From: Promethearchaeota archaeon
Lineage (GTDB): Archaea > Asgardarchaeota > Lokiarchaeia > Sigynarchaeales > SOKP01
Reading direction: 5' to 3'
DNA length: 15,005 nucleotides
NCBI GenBank assembly: GCA_019058515.1
Contig: JAHPYY010000149.1
Location: forward strand, 1 to 15,005
Part shown: piece after piece, positions 14,416 through 15,005 of the stretch
Position numbering within the stretch: position 1 is the first letter of the stretch
Layout of the letters: each line of letters opens with the position of its first letter
Program-made: the position numbers and the translations under genes
Notes under the pieces: generated by a model
The model's database searches: none
Seen by the model: only the letters and a program-made list of their open reading frames with translations
Told to the model about the DNA's origin: nothing

Positions 14416-15005
14416 ATGATTTTAGAAGAAAAGTATATTTTATCTAATGGGGTTGAGATCCCAAAACTAGGTCTTGGAACATGGTTTATAAGTAATGAAA
14501 ATGTCGCACAAGCAGTGAATGATGCTGTAAAAATTGGTTATCGGCATATCGATACAGCTCAAGCATACAGTAATGAAAGCGGAGTTGGAGATGGAATTAG
14601 AACTTGTGGTGTGAAAAGAGAGGATATGTTTGTAACTACAAAACTTGCTGCAGAAGTAAAGTCATATGAAGAAGCTGTTGAATCAATTGATAAATCGCTT
14701 AATACATTGGGATTTGATTATATTGACATGATGATTATTCACAGCCCGCAACCATGGACAGAATTCCGTGGAGAAAATCCTTACTTTGAAGAAAATCGTG
14801 AAGCATGGAGAGCTCTTGAAGAAGCATATAATGCCAGAAAACTTCGTGCCATTGGTCTTTCGAACTTTGAAAAAGCAGACATCGATAACATCCTTGAATT
14901 CTGCTCTGTAAAACCAATGGTAAATCAGATTTTGGCGCATATAAGCAACACACCTAAAGAGCTCATTCAATATACTCAAGAAAAGGGCATTCTTGTAGAG
15001 GCCTA
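14416..15005 (+). CDS. Aldo/keto reductase, 3' end cut by window edge
   Basis: The frame from ATG 14416 is open for 196 codons to the right edge, about 70 percent of a normal aldo/keto reductase (about 280 residues). It belongs to the 2,5-diketo-gluconate-reductase-like group: NGVEIPKLGLGTW opening, GYRHIDTAQAYSNE with D46 and Y51, TTKL with K76, and IHSP with H109, so the full catalytic tetrad is present. A later RAIGLSNF block also fits the family. It would reduce aldehydes or ketones with NADPH in the cytoplasm. It follows the cupin gene in the same direction with its own strong ribosome binding site and shares the TetR-controlled promoter. The cofactor-binding C-terminal part lies outside the window. 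Confidence 0.95.
   Translation, partial: MILEEKYILSNGVEIPKLGLGTWFISNENVAQAVNDAVKIGYRHIDTAQAYSNESGVGDGIRTCGVKREDMFVTTKLAAEVKSYEEAVESIDKSLNTLGFDYIDMMIIHSPQPWTEFRGENPYFEENREAWRALEEAYNARKLRAIGLSNFEKADIDNILEFCSVKPMVNQILAHISNTPKELIQYTQEKGILVEA

Noticed and set aside
14683..14979. Two minus-strand frames of 98 and 72 codons at the right end
   Set aside because: Antisense shadows of the aldo/keto reductase, which has an intact catalytic tetrad and a strong ribosome binding site.
1..15005. CRISPR arrays, tRNA or rRNA genes, insertion sequences with intact transposase
   Set aside because: I saw no regularly spaced repeats, no tRNA- or rRNA-like stretches and no complete transposase frame on either strand.

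Overview
The window is A+T-rich, gene-dense DNA, most likely from an archaeon. The grounds are a thiolase-like / DUF35 zinc-ribbon OB-fold / SCP2 operon of a type common in archaea and frequent in Asgard lineages, TATA-like boxes at archaeal spacing, oligo-T gene ends, and GGAGGTGAT-type ribosome binding sites. An Asgard (Lokiarchaeia-like) source is my best guess. It is an inference: there is no rRNA or other marker gene here, and several genes have close-looking bacterial relatives.

Layout. (1) At 1-903, minus strand and running off the left edge, is a secreted SGNH-hydrolase-like protein. (2) Divergent from it, at 1056-4684, are two nearly abutting genes for the halves of a heterodimeric ABC exporter; one of its two ATP sites carries degenerate residues. 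(3) At 4888-6957 is a membrane-anchored serine beta-lactamase/PBP-like hydrolase with a C-terminal multi-helix membrane domain. (4) Converging on it, at 6998-9190 on the minus strand, is a coupled operon: thiolase-like protein, DUF35 partner, SCP2 lipid-carrier domain. The thiolase reading frame is interrupted by about 72 bases containing stops, yet both halves stay in the same frame, and the position of the nucleophilic cysteine is glycine. (5) At 9191-9627 is a gap with a perfect 25-base palindrome and a possible gene remnant. (6) At 9628-12255, minus, is an 875-residue metallo-beta-lactamase-fold protein with a long unrecognised helical C-terminal part and a candidate second zinc site; it is visibly richer in A+T than its neighbours. 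(7) At 12437-15005 is a bacterial-looking redox/detoxification module: a degraded small coiled-coil ORF, a cyclophilin-like fold protein, a remnant fragment, a TetR regulator and, divergently, a cupin and an aldo/keto reductase (cut at the right edge). The TetR-cupin divergent region holds three copies of the same imperfect palindrome, TGACT-N4-GGTCA, placed on or next to both predicted promoters.

Working together. The TetR protein very likely represses itself and the cupin-reductase unit through the three operators. Thiolase-like, DUF35 and SCP2 proteins probably act as one acyl-CoA-handling complex; the missing cysteine makes a retro-aldolase of the Ltp2 kind or a non-catalytic role worth considering beside ordinary thiolysis. 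The most unusual observations are the in-frame interruption of the thiolase gene, the large MBL protein, and the operator triplet.
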